Shown piece after piece: positions 45,841 to 58,175 of a stretch of 64,000 nt of DNA (positions are counted from its first letter, which is position 1; each line of letters opens with the position of its first letter). The stretch is from Pelobates cultripes. Lineage: Eukaryota; Chordata; Amphibia; Anura; Pelobatidae. The position numbers and the translations under genes were made by a program. Under the pieces are notes generated by a model that was not told the DNA's origin, searched no databases, and saw only the letters and a program-made list of their open reading frames with translations. The stretch lies in the NCBI GenBank assembly GCA_933207985.1, contig OW240914.1, positions 130,015,915 through 130,079,914 on the forward strand, written 5' to 3'.

Positions 45841-47084
45841 CATGGTGTGGCGAAACCAACCTCGCCACTGTACACTGGAGAAGCCTGGTTGCTCGCCTGC
45901 TGCCTTTGGACTATGGCCCCATGTTAAAAGACATCACTTTTCCCTGCAGAAAAGACTTATTTGTGCTTTTCTGCCGGGTGTTCGGTAGATTCAATCTACC
46001 GAACAACCGCACGAATGAATAGACCACCTGGGAGCTGGAGTGTGCCAGCAATTAACCTCCCTGAAGCTGCGGTTAACCGCAGCTTAATTGACGAATGCTG
46101 GGTGGCCGCCATTCGTATCACGAACACGAGGTCGCGGCCATTTTAAACATGCGAATGCACAGCGGTGTTCGACGCTTAATTCATGGAACTGAAATCGGAC
46201 ACAGTTTTGCGCGAACACCGCTGAAGCTGCCGACCTCCCTTCTTGTTCGGTGAAAGTGCACGAACGGCCCGGTGTTCGGTAGTTTTGTTTGAGTGTGTTG
46301 TGCCCCAGATAGGAATCCCATGGAGCCCATTCGCATGAAACTGACTGTGTAAAGACTTTGGCTCCATGGCGATTAAACTGTATTCCTGTGGTCTGAGCGC
46401 CATTCGCTTAATAATGTGCGCTCAGACCTGAGCTATCTGGGTATATATTAAATGTATGCTTTTAATGTTATGTGTCTCACACAGTGTATTTTAATAGTAA
46501 TTTGTGTATTAGTATCCCCACGTGCATAATGGCGGTTTGCCTTTGTCTTGGGAGATAATTGAATTACTTCTCAATTATCTCCAAGGCAGAGGGGAGGAAG
46601 CCAGGATGCATTGTGGGAATATAATGTGACTGTGTGTCCTATTTGTCAACTTGTCTGTCTTTTGTCACAGTCTCCCATTTGGGAGTGTCCACCAGGTGGG
46701 AGACCTGCATAAAAGCCGGGCAGTTAGCCCCAGTAAATCAGTTCCTGCTTAACCCTCAAAGTGAAGTGTCGTCTCATTATTGGGGGAGGATTTACTGTAT
46801 GCTGTTAGAGACTGATTGCCAGGAGTGTAAGCCGCTTGGGGGCTTTTCCTGTTCGTCTACTAGCAGCTATTCGTGTGTCTCCAGTTCGGGAGTTTGGAGT
46901 GCTACTTGGTATGCAGTTCGGGAGTTTCGATCATTCCCTTGGTTGCAGTTCGGGAGTTGGTGAATTCGTGGGTTCGCAGTTCGGGAGATTGGTGCTTGCA
47001 GTAGTTGTCTGTGCAGCTGAAAAAGGGGAATATCGCCTAAACGTTTTTTAACCGCTTGTGGGCAAAACGGTCCGTTACACACGG
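45841..47084 (+). mobile_element. Solo LTR (1234 bp), gypsy/Gmr1-like type
   Basis: The body spans 45846 (TGTGGCGAAACC) to 47079 (CGTTACA), between catgg (45841-45845) and cacgg (47080-47084), a 5-bp duplication with one transition. It contains TTCGGTAGAT blocks like the LTR at 5719, a 12-bp stem-loop at 46551-46582, a TATA-like GCATAAAAGC at 46708 and repeats of 'cagttcgggag' in its 3' part. No internal region is attached. Confidence 0.75.
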
Positions 47085-47539
47085 TCAATCTCTGCTTTGT
47101 CAAAAGACTTTTAATGTGGAGCCTGTTCAGTCTTTTACTCCTACTCAGAGTTATTCACTAAAGTGTGAATTGTAGTGAATTTAAATTTAAATGGAAAAAA
47201 CTTGGCTATAGTCACGGATTGGTTATTTTAGCCAAAATATTGCCATTTCACTATATTTTGGAGTTTTATGAAGAAATGCCAAAGTGAATTTCATATTGTA
47301 GGACTAAATAGGTGAATTGGAAAAATTCTTACGGTCGGCTTTGGTTTTAGTTTTGTTTAAGTTGATTTTGAATTCCCAATGATGGACCGGCCCTGCATTC
47401 CACCCTATTGTTACTGTGCAGCGAGGGGATACATTCTAAACCCTTGTGGTCCAATGTGTTGGGTAATGCAAGGGGGTAGGAACCTTGACTCTCTGGTCCC
47501 AGCAGATATGCAAACTAGAGGAGCTGGAATCAGCCCTCA

Positions 47540-47870
47540 CCCCACATTACAGCAGGGCAGACTGCATGGAGTAGCCCCACACCCTTGTGTACACTATGCA
47601 TTGAGGTGCTGAACGTTACCCATAGGCATGCATTGATATGTTTAAATATCTTTTCACTACAATCTGAGGGGGCCGGGGACATAAACAACCACTCCAGCAG
47701 TATTGTGTTACGAATACACGTTTGTATTCCTAACAATACAGTGTTCCTTTAACCCCTTAACGCTGGATGACGGACTTGGTCCGTCATGCTGGGGAAGCAC
47801 TTAGCACCGGATGACGGACCTGGTCCGGGCTGAAGTGGTCTGGGTGCCTATAGTGGTCCTTTAAAGTACA
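47540..47870 (+). repeat. MITE fragments and TTAACCCCTTAACGC hairpin element
   Basis: A MITE end ('cgtttgtattcctaacaatacagtgttccttt') is followed by 'ttaaccccttaacgctggatg' and the repeated 'gacggac.tggtccg' palindrome. The block ends with a MITE A-like right terminus at about 47830-47865. Confidence 0.5.
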
Positions 47871-48239
47871 ACTGTTCCCTCAAAACCTTAATTTTTATTT
47901 TAACAATCCTTTCATCAAGTTTTGAAAGGAAATAACCAAATATGCTTATAACTAATAGCTGCATTGTGACAACAGAAAGGCATTTAGCTATTGTGACGTA
48001 AATGCACCCTAACTGTAGTGAATTGAGAACTGCAATGCAAAATCCAGTCAAACGTGGATGATTTGGAAAAATTCCATAACTCCACTATAGTCACAGCTTA
48101 AATATGTTATAATTATTTACATTTTTAACTCGTCACAATTCACTGTTCAGTGAATAAACCCTTGTGTCCTAAACAGTGAGTGCAGTTATGCTGTGATACA
48201 CTTAATCTTTATTATTTTACAAATCTATCGCACTACAGC

Positions 48240-48489
48240 AGCTTTGAAGGCCACCAGATGGCGCTAAGTCAGTGTAGCCCCGCTGCGGGAGAGAATGCGA
48301 TAGAGAGCGGCTGTCTGTCACCCGGAGCCTTATAGAACGCTGTGCGGCCAGGAAGTGTCTGCTGCACGAGTTATACAGAGTGTGCTGCTGATGAGACTGA
48401 CATACTGAGACACATTGCAAGAGACAGCCTTGTACGTACTGCGTCCATGACAGAGACTGATACAGAGTGACCGCACACAGTGCTTCATT
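48240..48489 (+). promoter_or_regulatory. R3HCC1: Candidate R3HCC1 promoter and 5' UTR exon
   Basis: This CpG-bearing stretch carries a CTCF-type motif GGCCACCAGATGGCGCTA (48249-48266) and an ETS-type CAGGAAGTG (about 48351). It ends in a donor (CATT|gtaaga at 48490). The next donor-bounded segment lies 240 bases further on. It is the only promoter-like region between GOLGA7 and the R3HCC1 coding exons. The link to R3HCC1 is by position and strand only. Confidence 0.45.
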
Positions 48490-48731
48490 GTAAGAGACAG
48501 AATGCCCTTAGTAATGAATTGTGGGTTCCTCAGTGCTAGCTTTACTAGGAAAGGTTTCTGAAATAGTTTAAACCTATATAAAACTATAGTGATTGTGTAG
48601 CATACAAGGCTAGCTTTTAATAATATAATAAAGGTGATATTGAGCAGAGAATATAATGTCTAGAATGATTATGCTAGCAAATTTGCAAGTGAGCATATAC
48701 ATTGCATTTTATTTCAAAATAACCCTTGCAG

Positions 48732-48763
48732 TAATCATGCCTCCTATGGAACAACGTCTCATG
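48732..48763 (+). CDS. R3HCC1: Possible 32-bp R3HCC1 exon with ATG
   Basis: A good acceptor (acccttgcag) and a very strong donor (ATG|gtaagt) bound 32 bases containing ATG at 48737 and 48746, reading MPPMEQRLM. Spliced to an AG at 55432-55433 it is in frame with the conserved R3HCC1 N terminus. Spliced to the stronger acceptor at 55411-55412 it ends at TAA two codons later and would be an upstream ORF. It may also be a chance pairing of splice-like sites. Confidence 0.3.
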
Positions 48764-49859
48764 GTAAGTAGTATGAGAAATGTGGCCATTTTTATATGAA
48801 TCAGAGCCCATTCTTTACTATAATTTTAAACTCTCTGTGTGAAACAGAGGTTAAGTTAGTTACATTATAGAACAGTGTTGCATCTTAAAAAGACATAGTG
48901 GTTATACTGCCAGTAGGCTGTGGGTAACATCCCCTAGCTCATGGTCACACAGTTTTCAGGTGGTTTGACCAAAACTGGGGGTCTGAATATGGCCAAAGTT
49001 GTCATTGCTAATTAGCAATGTTGCAGGAAGGATGCGGGTGCCTCTCAGATCGCTGGTTGTTCAAACAGTTAAGTAAAGTAACTTAGAAAACCTACCATCA
49101 ATTTTTTTTTCTTCATATTTTTTTTGCTAGGTGAAATTGATTTATATATGTGTGTGTATAGACCTATAGAAAAAGCTATCCACTGTTCTGTTTAACCTCT
49201 TTATAACGAATTGATTGTCCTGTCATATTGTGCAATGTTTACGAAAATAACTACAAATTTAACCATTCTGTTGGCAAGTCAGCCCATATGTATGACCATA
49301 ATCTTATTTTTCATCGCCGCTGGTCACTCTTATTGTGCTCAAAATGTGCAATTTTGTAGTTGGCATATATTACCGTTACCTTTGCAAGTACATTCAGATA
49401 GCCATTTTAAAAAAACAAAAACAAAAAACTTTATTTTTATTGTGCTTAAATCAATACAGGCTTGTCTAGCAGCAACAGCATCCACAAGCTTAGTTATAAC
49501 AATTATTAGTGGTAGCGTGGCATTACGAGAAGCATCGCACATTTTTTACAACATAGGAAAATCAATCGTGTTAGGTAGCTTATAAGTAAATAATAGCATT
49601 CCTGCAAGCGTGTCTAGTACAGGTGGCTAGTCATATATTGGTAAAGGCATTTTAAAGGCTGCGTTCGTTATGCAAGAAACAATGAAGAAGTGAATTAAGC
49701 TGCGAGCTGCGCGCTTGCCATGTACGTCATGCTAGACCTGGGTGTCAGGAGTTTAGTATGGTGAGACAAATAGCAGTACAACATATGTAGCAGGCTAGGC
49801 ATAGCAGACAAGCTAGGTAGGGTCGTACAAGAAGTGCCATGAGTTACTAAGCTGTATAC

Positions 49860-50885
49860 AGATTAAGACATAGGTTAGTATATTCAACTTTGTGGGGGCC
49901 AAGGAGCAACCAATACTCTGTGTGTTGGCCACTGGTTAATAGTCATGGGAATTGGAGTCAGAGTCCGACCCAGCTTGTGGTGCTGGCATGGTATTGTCTC
50001 GTGAGACCTTTAAGTTCGTGGAGTTCCTGCTGCCTTCAACCGGGTGCTTTAGCCGATTCCTGCAGGGGGGGCATGTCTACCCCTAAGTATGGCAGTATAA
50101 GGCAGTGGGGAGGGGTGTTGTCGACAGTCCCAATGGGCCTTTGATTGTACCATGCCCTCTCACCCTATCAAGCCTGGGTCAAGTTGGGGTCCCATGCTTT
50201 TTTCTTTTGGTTGGGGGGGGGGTCCGCCGGCTTGTCGTAGGGTGGAAGTCCCGTGATTTCGGATGGCGGTGTATCCTCTGCTTGTACCTTCTATAGGTTG
50301 GTGTTTGGGGCCACTTGATCCTCCGCTTGGGAGTAGGGCGCTGCGCCAGAGCTCCGCCTGTTGGTTTTGACTTGGGTGCGTGTATGGTCGGCTGCTGCCT
50401 CCTTGCCTCTATAATCTTCCAAAACTGCTGGCAGATGTCGTAGAATGTTTTCAGGAATCTAGTCTCCTATTTCGAGGAGAGTACCCCTGCATAATGCTGA
50501 GTGACTGGGTAGTTGGTTGCCATCTTGAGCCGTGTGGGTGCTGCTTCAACCAGGCTAGTCTGTGCGGTGAGTTTTTAGGGTTGTCTCCGCTTGGACCGGG
50601 ATAACCTCCTACTGGTCTGAGGGGGGGGGGGGAGAACAGGTGCCCTTTTCCAGGAGGCTTGTAGGCCGAAGAGGCTGCGTGGTATGGGTCGGCTAGAAAT
50701 TCGCCTTGTTTGGGATGAATAGATAGCTTATGCCGTCCCCTGGTTCCTGGTAGCTGGCTTTGGGCTTGTAGGAGCTTATTTCGGTCTGTAAATGGGTAAA
50801 AATCACCCCCGGGAGCAGGAGCTGTGAAACCGTGCTGCTCTGCTCCGAGGTCAGGCCCCGCCCGCCCTCAGGTAGCCATTTTATT
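49860..50885. repeat. GC-rich block of unknown family
   Basis: The composition is clearly higher in G+C than either flank, with G-runs up to 12 at about 50622. Sharp borders ('gccattttattagc' at about 50880) suggest an inserted element, perhaps a LINE 5' region read backwards. No protein motif supports that. Confidence 0.35.
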
Positions 50886-52538
50886 AGCAATGTTGATTAA
50901 AAAAAAAATAAGCTATAGTAGCTATGGTGCCCAAAGTGTACCTTTAAATGCACACAACAAACCAAAGGCAAAACAGGTTTGTTATGGGGCTTTTTTCACC
51001 ATCCTAATCGCCAACCCCTTTTGTATTTTATTCATGCAATATTATAAGTGGCATATACTTTTGAGGGAAAATAAGTGTGTGGGTGTAGTAAGTGTTACAG
51101 CAATTTCTGACTGAATACATTATTAAATAAAAAAATTTTTTTCCTTTTCAAGAACTGCAAAAGCTTTCTTCATGAAGAAGCTATCATCTGTTTGTAAAAT
51201 AAAATTATAAGAATATATTTAAAATGTATATTGCGTAATCTGTTTCAAGAGGTGGAACATGTTTTCAAATCCCATGCTCCATGTAGAGATCTCTTGATTA
51301 TAAATGCCTCTAGTCTAGAAGATGAATAGCAACTACCACTCCAGGGAGTCACTCTCCCTAACCATGGGCACAGGTTATACAGGGTTTGAAAATGTTCCAA
51401 CTGTTGAAATGGTGGGCAGATCATGTAATATATAGATTTCCTGGCCATATGCATGGCAGCACAACAATGGGTAGCTCATCCAGGAACAGGAACTAATTAA
51501 AAGAAATGTATAAGTACCATCTCCTATCCCCTCCTCCCTATGTCTTTTTGTTCCTGTCCTATCCCTATAGGACATGTGTCTTCTTGGAACTATTATATTT
51601 TTTTCTTTTATGGCTTACCTGGGGATTATTCCTCTGGCCCCTTGGGAAGTCTCCAGTTACATGGCCCTGCGCAAAGGTGACTCCCTGGAGAAACCCCTTA
51701 GTGACTGGGGGTCTTGAACTTGCAATAACCTGAGGGGTAGCAAGACGTTGTGCCTGGTTCCCTTATACTGCGGTGACCCTAGGGCTAGCGGTGGACAGGT
51801 GGTTATGGATCTGGACATGTGAAACATGCTGGGGTTTTTGGACTCACCCGGATGGAGGTTTCCCTGCTACCATTCTCCCTCTGCCATTTCCTCTGTCCTC
51901 CTTGGGTGGAAAGTCCCTATTTGATTTTCTCTTGCCGTTCTGGAGGTTGCATCCACCCATTTGATGGTTTAGCGTTCGTATTTTCGAATGCACATGCGTT
52001 TAATGGGCTTGCGGGTTACCGCGAGGCTTTGTGCCCATTAGCGTGTGCCTGTTCCCGTTTGCGTGTAAGGTTCAAATCTAATGCGCAAACACTTGGGCTA
52101 TTCACACGAATGCGCAGGCGCGAATGGGGTCTCTCGGTGCATTCATGCAAGGGTCGCCAGTTCGTGCATGCGCGCTCATGACGTCAGATGCTTATTTAAA
52201 GCGCCAAGGTTCAAACACTCGTGGGAATCCGTTTGGTGAATGCTGCATTTCTTTCTTCCTATTTCCAGCTTTTTCCTTGTTTCGTCTTCACTTCATGTAA
52301 GGTAAATGACCTTTTCCCCTTAAAGTGATATCCTTATTTGTATCAGTTTATTAAGAATTTCAATTTGTGATTCTTTCCTTCGGTTCTGCAGATGGATAGG
52401 GAAGATTCAAATTCCTCGAACTCTGATTTTTTTTTTTTTTTTTCATTGCTACACAAAAGGTCACATCCTTTTGTGTAGCAAAAGGTTCATCTCCCCGTCT
52501 GGTGGTGGTGGAGCCCGCTTGCTCCAATTCTGTATGGC

Positions 52539-53720
52539 ATGGGAGGAATCTGTAAACTACAATTGGGTTCAGATATCATCTGGAGAGGATATTTTCTAGA
52601 ATTTTGCAGAAAACTGCCATTCAGATCCTTCCAAATCACGAAGTGGCTGGGAGACGAAGTGAAAAGGCTTGCCCTCCAGGTCTTCATTTCATCACTACAA
52701 AAAGAAGGGGTCATAGTGAAAGTCCCGGAGTCAGAAAGGACTCACCGCTTCTATTCTCACCTGTTTCTAACCAAGAAATCCTCAGGAGGGTTGAGACCCA
52801 TTCTAGATTTACAGACTGAATTGACACTTGCACATCCTATGTTCAAAATGGAGTCCCTACAATCTATCATGAAGGCTCTCTTTCCAAATCAGTGGATGTT
52901 GTCAGACTTATTGGATGCCTATTTCCACATCCCTAGTGCCCTGACACATCAGAAATAACTCAGGTTCGCAGTGGGAGAGAGTAACTTCCAATTCAGAGCC
53001 CTGTCCTTTGGTTTCAGCACAGCTCCATAGACCTTCATGAAAATACTCCGTTCTCATTGCAGAGCTGAGAAAACAAGGCATATCCATTATGTGGATTATG
53101 TCCTGATTTGTGGCAGACGACAAGGACACTTTGTCCTCCGATGCTCTCATTTGCCTTCAGTTCCTGCAAGATCACGGCTGGAGGTTAAATGTCAAAAATA
53201 GCCATCTTTGCCTGAGGCAATCCATGACATACCTGGGTGGTCTGTTCAACACATCCGCAGGAACTGTCCAACTCTCCCAAAAGAGGATGCTGAGAATACG
53301 GAAACAGGTTTTGGAGATGTTGGGGTCCAAGGTGATTTCGGCAAAGAAGGCCAGGAGTCTACTGGGTTCCATGTCCTCCACGATAGGACTAACAAGGTGG
53401 GCGCAGTGGAGAATGAGAAGCTTTCAAGCAGATTTCCTCCTCCAATTCTCTGCATCTGCTCCAACCCATCAAGATTCCGTTATCCGTTCACAATTCCCTG
53501 ATTTTAGTGGCTGAACGGAGACTCCTTAGTCAAGGGCTTCCCTTAGGAGAAATTTCATGGATCGTGATAATGACGGATGGCAGCCATTGGGGCTGGGGAG
53601 CCCACTGTCAACGCAACTTTGCGCAAGAGGAATGGAATTTTCCAACGGACAACTTGCCTTACAATCTCCTGGATCTCTTTGGAGTTCTCTAATCCCTGAA
53701 ACATTTCTTTGCCAATATGC
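52539..53720 (+). pseudogene. DIRS reverse transcriptase and RNase H pseudogene
   Basis: Frames in sequence give FFLTKKSSGGLRPILDL-like (LFLTKKSSGGLRPILD), LLDAYFHIP and YVDYVLI (the YxDD box, altered), then SHLCLRQSMTYLGGLF. RNase H follows with IVIMTDGSHWGWGAHC (about 53560-53610). Stops at about 52959 and 53515 and frame changes near 53100 show decay. The enzyme would copy element RNA into a circular DNA intermediate. Confidence 0.8.
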
Positions 53721-53729
53721 CACTGTTGG

Positions 53730-54120
53730 GTTCAGATCCAAGCTATTTGGGGATATGTCAAACATGGGGTTGAGTGTTTTGGAATATGAGTTATGTGTTT
53801 TTGTTACAGTCTTAACTTAGAGATATTTTCTGTACCTGGAGATAATTAAGTTACTACGGCCACTTAAGCCAATTATCTCCAGGATAGAGGTGAGGGTTTG
53901 GAAAACATTGTTGTGATTGGTTGTTACCGGTATTTCAGTGCCCCACCAGGTCCAGTGGGTGTTCCCTGGCCTGGAAAACTTGTATAAATCTGATGCCTGT
54001 ACCCATTAAAACCAGGCTTCTTACCCTCAACTCGCAGCCTCTACTCGTGTTGTAGGGAAATGCTAATCACTAGCTCTACTCAGAGCTGCAAGAAGCTTCT
54101 ACACTTCCGCGGATATCGGT
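53730..54120 (+). mobile_element. Gypsy-type LTR fragment inserted in the DIRS element
   Basis: 'gttcagatccaagctatttggg' matches the 'ctcagatctgggctatttg' block of the LTR at 58.68 kb. A perfect 13-bp stem-loop (53835-53847 with 53871-53883) and a TGTATAAATC TATA-like box at 53981 follow in the same order as in the other LTRs. It lacks a clean TG start and CA end. Confidence 0.65.
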
Positions 54121-54122
54121 AG

Positions 54123-54524
54123 TTGCTGAAGTGGGACTCTTTAGCACTCTCCCAGCTCGGGGACAACAGATCTTTCTTCATTGGATCTGGTGAGATGCCT
54201 CAGAATCTGAGGCCAGGACCGCTTCTTGTTCATCTCCAGGTCACTTTGTCCTTCATAATGGATGTAGAAAGGGCAGTTAGGCTCCCAAATCTACCATTGG
54301 CAGATGGGCTGTATCAGGCCTCGAAGGCTTCAGGCCCTGATGGACTCAAAGCCCATTCCACACGATCCCTTTCCTGCAGTTGGGCACCCTCTGCCAATGT
54401 CTCTCCTAAGCTGATTTGTAAAGCTGCCACTTGGTCCTCAGCTAATACTTTCATCAGACCTTACCGAATAGATGTCAGAGCCGGTCATTTGGACCAATTT
54501 GTTAAGGGTGTCCTTTCTGTATGA
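54123..54524 (+). pseudogene. DIRS tyrosine recombinase remnant
   Basis: The C-terminal catalytic part reads KAHSTRSLSCSWA, with the HxxR pair, followed by ISKAATW-like (LICKAATWSSANTFIRPYR), with the tyrosine expected to make the DNA link. The N-terminal half and the first catalytic arginine are missing because of the LTR insertion. This enzyme type replaces integrase in DIRS elements, which therefore leave no target duplication. Confidence 0.8.
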
Positions 54525-54927
54525 AACCATGATTCCTGAAGTTTGGGTGTTTTGTCACTTGGTTTGTGGTACCAATACACTTTGCATTCCATATTTTTTT
54601 TATTTCTTCTTCCCTCCCTTGGTTATTGCTTTGGTATTACCCATTGTTGTGCTGCCATGGATATGGCCAGGAAAAGGGGAAATGTATCCATATTTACCGT
54701 AATTTTTCTTTTCCTGGTCATAGGCCATGGCAGCACAAAGGTCCTGCCCTGGAATATTGCTAGTAACAAGACTGAAGGAGAAGGGGATAGGAGGTGGTAC
54801 TTATACATTTCTTTTAATTAGTTCCTGTCTAATTGGGGATAGGGAGGAGCTACCCATTGTTGTGCTGCCATGGCCTATGACCAGGAAAAGAGAATTATGG
54901 TAAGTATGGATACATTTTCCCTTTTCT

Positions 54928-55008
54928 TTAACCCCTTAAGGACACATGACATGTGTGACATGTCATGATTCCCTTTTTATTCCAGAAGTTTGGTCCTTAA
55001 GGGGTTAA
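54928..55008 (+). mobile_element. 73-bp TTAA-flanked MITE (piggyBac-like ends)
   Basis: The body 54932-55004 starts CCCCTTAAGGAC and ends GTCCTTAAGGGG, with TTAA on both sides. A reverse copy lies at 58835-58906. TTAA targets and C-rich termini fit the piggyBac group. No transposase is present. Confidence 0.7.
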
Positions 55009-55412
55009 AGGGCACCTGTCATGATCCCAACAACTTATGCTCGTTAGGTTGAGCATAATACTTTTATGGAAACTCCCTAGTCTGCTCTTCTAGAGCTGGC
55101 TAGGAAGTATAGGAATGGATTGACGTGATGTTACTCTATTCGGAAGCTGACTATGTCCCTGACAAGATTAGCTCTGCTTGGTGAGGTGTCCCAAACAGGG
55201 CAAATATCTAAATCTCTTTGATATTGTGTATTTAATGTGGAGCCGTATACCCCTTTTTTTTTTTCTCCATTATTCGGATAGTATCTCTTCACTTTCTTAC
55301 TGGTAACCTTCATTCTTTTGTTTGGAAAACGTTAGAGCTTTTTCAATGCGTCTTTATGTTATGCTGTCGAAGGTTTGCTGATAACAATGCTTGTATTTCT
55401 GTTTTTCCTCAG

Positions 55413-55558
55413 CTTTAAATCTACATTGGTAAGAAACTCTTTGGCACACTGGAACAACACTGTGTTGACGGGTGCTATCTCTCCAGCTTGGAGAATGCAT
55501 TCTACCAGGTGGTGTATACTGAACTGGACAATTTTGTGCACCTTGGAGACCGTAAAAC
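55413..55558 (+). CDS. R3HCC1: R3HCC1 N-terminal exon
   Basis: The conserved frame reads CVDGCYLSSLENAFYQ then VVYTELDNFVHLGDRK, which aligns with the start of human R3HCC1 (CLDG.FLSS.EN.F...ELD.FL). The donor is AC|gtaagt at 55559, phase 2. The acceptor ttttcctcag ends at 55412. In the conserved frame a TAA lies at 55416-55418 and no ATG follows. The codon where the human protein has its start Met is CTG at 55449-55451, with A at -3 and G at +4. The alternative is an acceptor at 55433 and an upstream ATG. R3HCC1 is a poorly studied nucleic-acid-binding protein. Confidence 0.8.
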
Positions 55559-56908
<1,350 letters not shown>

Positions 56909-58175
56909 TAATGTAGAAAGACTTTCTGTTTTGAAAGGATACTGAGGTCGGGGGAGGGAGAGGAAAGGTGTTGCTAGTCTAGATTTTGTAAAACCCAACA
57001 GATTTGTACATTTGAGTGAAGATGTTGGGAGCATCAGCTCAGGAGTGACTGTGCTGGAGGAAGTTGCTCCTTCTAATAGCTGGGGGAACAGTTCCTCCTA
57101 GTATAGATGGAATCCTAAATGGGGGAAGGACTAGACAGATTGTGTTGGTAGGATATTCTATTGCTAAAAGAATAGATAGGGTAATTGACCACTCTAATCG
57201 CATCGCCTGGACAGTTTGCGGTCTCCTGTTGCTGACTGAGTGGATAGATTGAGAAGTGCTGAGGATGACCCAGCTGCCATAAGCCATGTTGGTACCAATG
57301 ATAAAGTAAGAGTGACCTTTTTAAAGAATAAGTTCAGGGGATTAGGTTGCAAACTCAAGAAGAGTACCTCCAAAGTGGTATTTTCTGAGATATTAGTTGT
57401 GCTGCAGTGGAAAGGCAGCAGGAGATCAGAGGTCAATGTGTATCTTGGTGTAGCAAGGAGGGTTTTAGTTTTTTAAAGCACTGGGACAATTTTTGCGCTT
57501 GGATTAAATCTTTATAGCCATGATGGAATGCATTTGAATAGAAGAGGGTATTCTATGGCTAGAAGGTTGGAGGAGACTTCAAAATTGGAGTAGGGGAGAG
57601 GGTCAAAGACTTATAAATGTGGTAGATAGTATAGATAGAATAGGGAATTGAGATGAAGTTCCGGAGGGTGGAGTTGGGGGAAGTGGTAAGATTAGCAAGC
57701 AGGTATTACATGTTCAAGAAACCACTGGTGACTTTAAATGTCTGCTTGTGTAGGAAAATGCTGGAACGTGAGCTATTGGCATCCAAGATGCAGTATGCCA
57801 CATAGCTAGGATTACTGAGACTTGGTGGGATGAAATACTTAATTGGGATATTAATTTAAATGGATAGAAAAGTGTCTAATTTCCATTTTGTTTTTTATAT
57901 TGAACCTGATTTGAAACAAAGTGTTAAATAAATTGTATGTAATCATACAAGTGAGGATGTGGAAGCCTTTTAGGTATAAATATGCATAGGAGGAAGCAGG
58001 ATTTCTATTAATAGGAATGTTACAAGCACCCAAACATTAATACTGATGTGGAAGAGCAACTGCTATTGCCAATTAATAAGGCTGCACAACGGGGTAACTT
58101 GTTAACCATGGTAGATTGCAGTTATCCAGACCTCGTTTGGGTCAGAGGGATTAGTAGTATAGTTAAAGGAAATGG

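Larger units (their letters stand above)
51435..54900 (+). mobile_element. DIRS-like tyrosine-recombinase retrotransposon, decayed
   Basis: Inverted terminal repeats at about 51440-51545 and 54780-54880 share a stretch of 'tacttatacatttctttta' type plus 'cccattgttgtgctgcc'. Between them come a promoter-like start with TGACGTCA and TTTAAA (about 52175-52200), a cut-off ORF1 start (ATGGATAGG at 52391), RT, RNase H and a tyrosine recombinase. ORF1 is almost wholly deleted. A gypsy-type LTR fragment interrupts the element at about 53730-54120. Confidence 0.8.
48764..55412 (+). other. R3HCC1: R3HCC1 5' intron with transposons
   Basis: This interval contains unassigned AT-rich DNA, a GC-rich block at 49.86-50.88 kb, a DIRS element, an LTR fragment and a TTAA MITE. 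Apart from the exon candidates given here I see no host coding sequence. Confidence 0.5.

Noticed and set aside
47751..47830. TTAACCCCTTAACGC element as a third copy of the 73-bp MITE
   Set aside because: The first bases agree, but the body ('gacggac.tggtccg') is different and no matching right end with TTAA is visible.
49211..49585. 124-codon hydrophobic ORF
   Set aside because: It contains poly-K from an A-run, matches no family I know and has no splice sites that fit.
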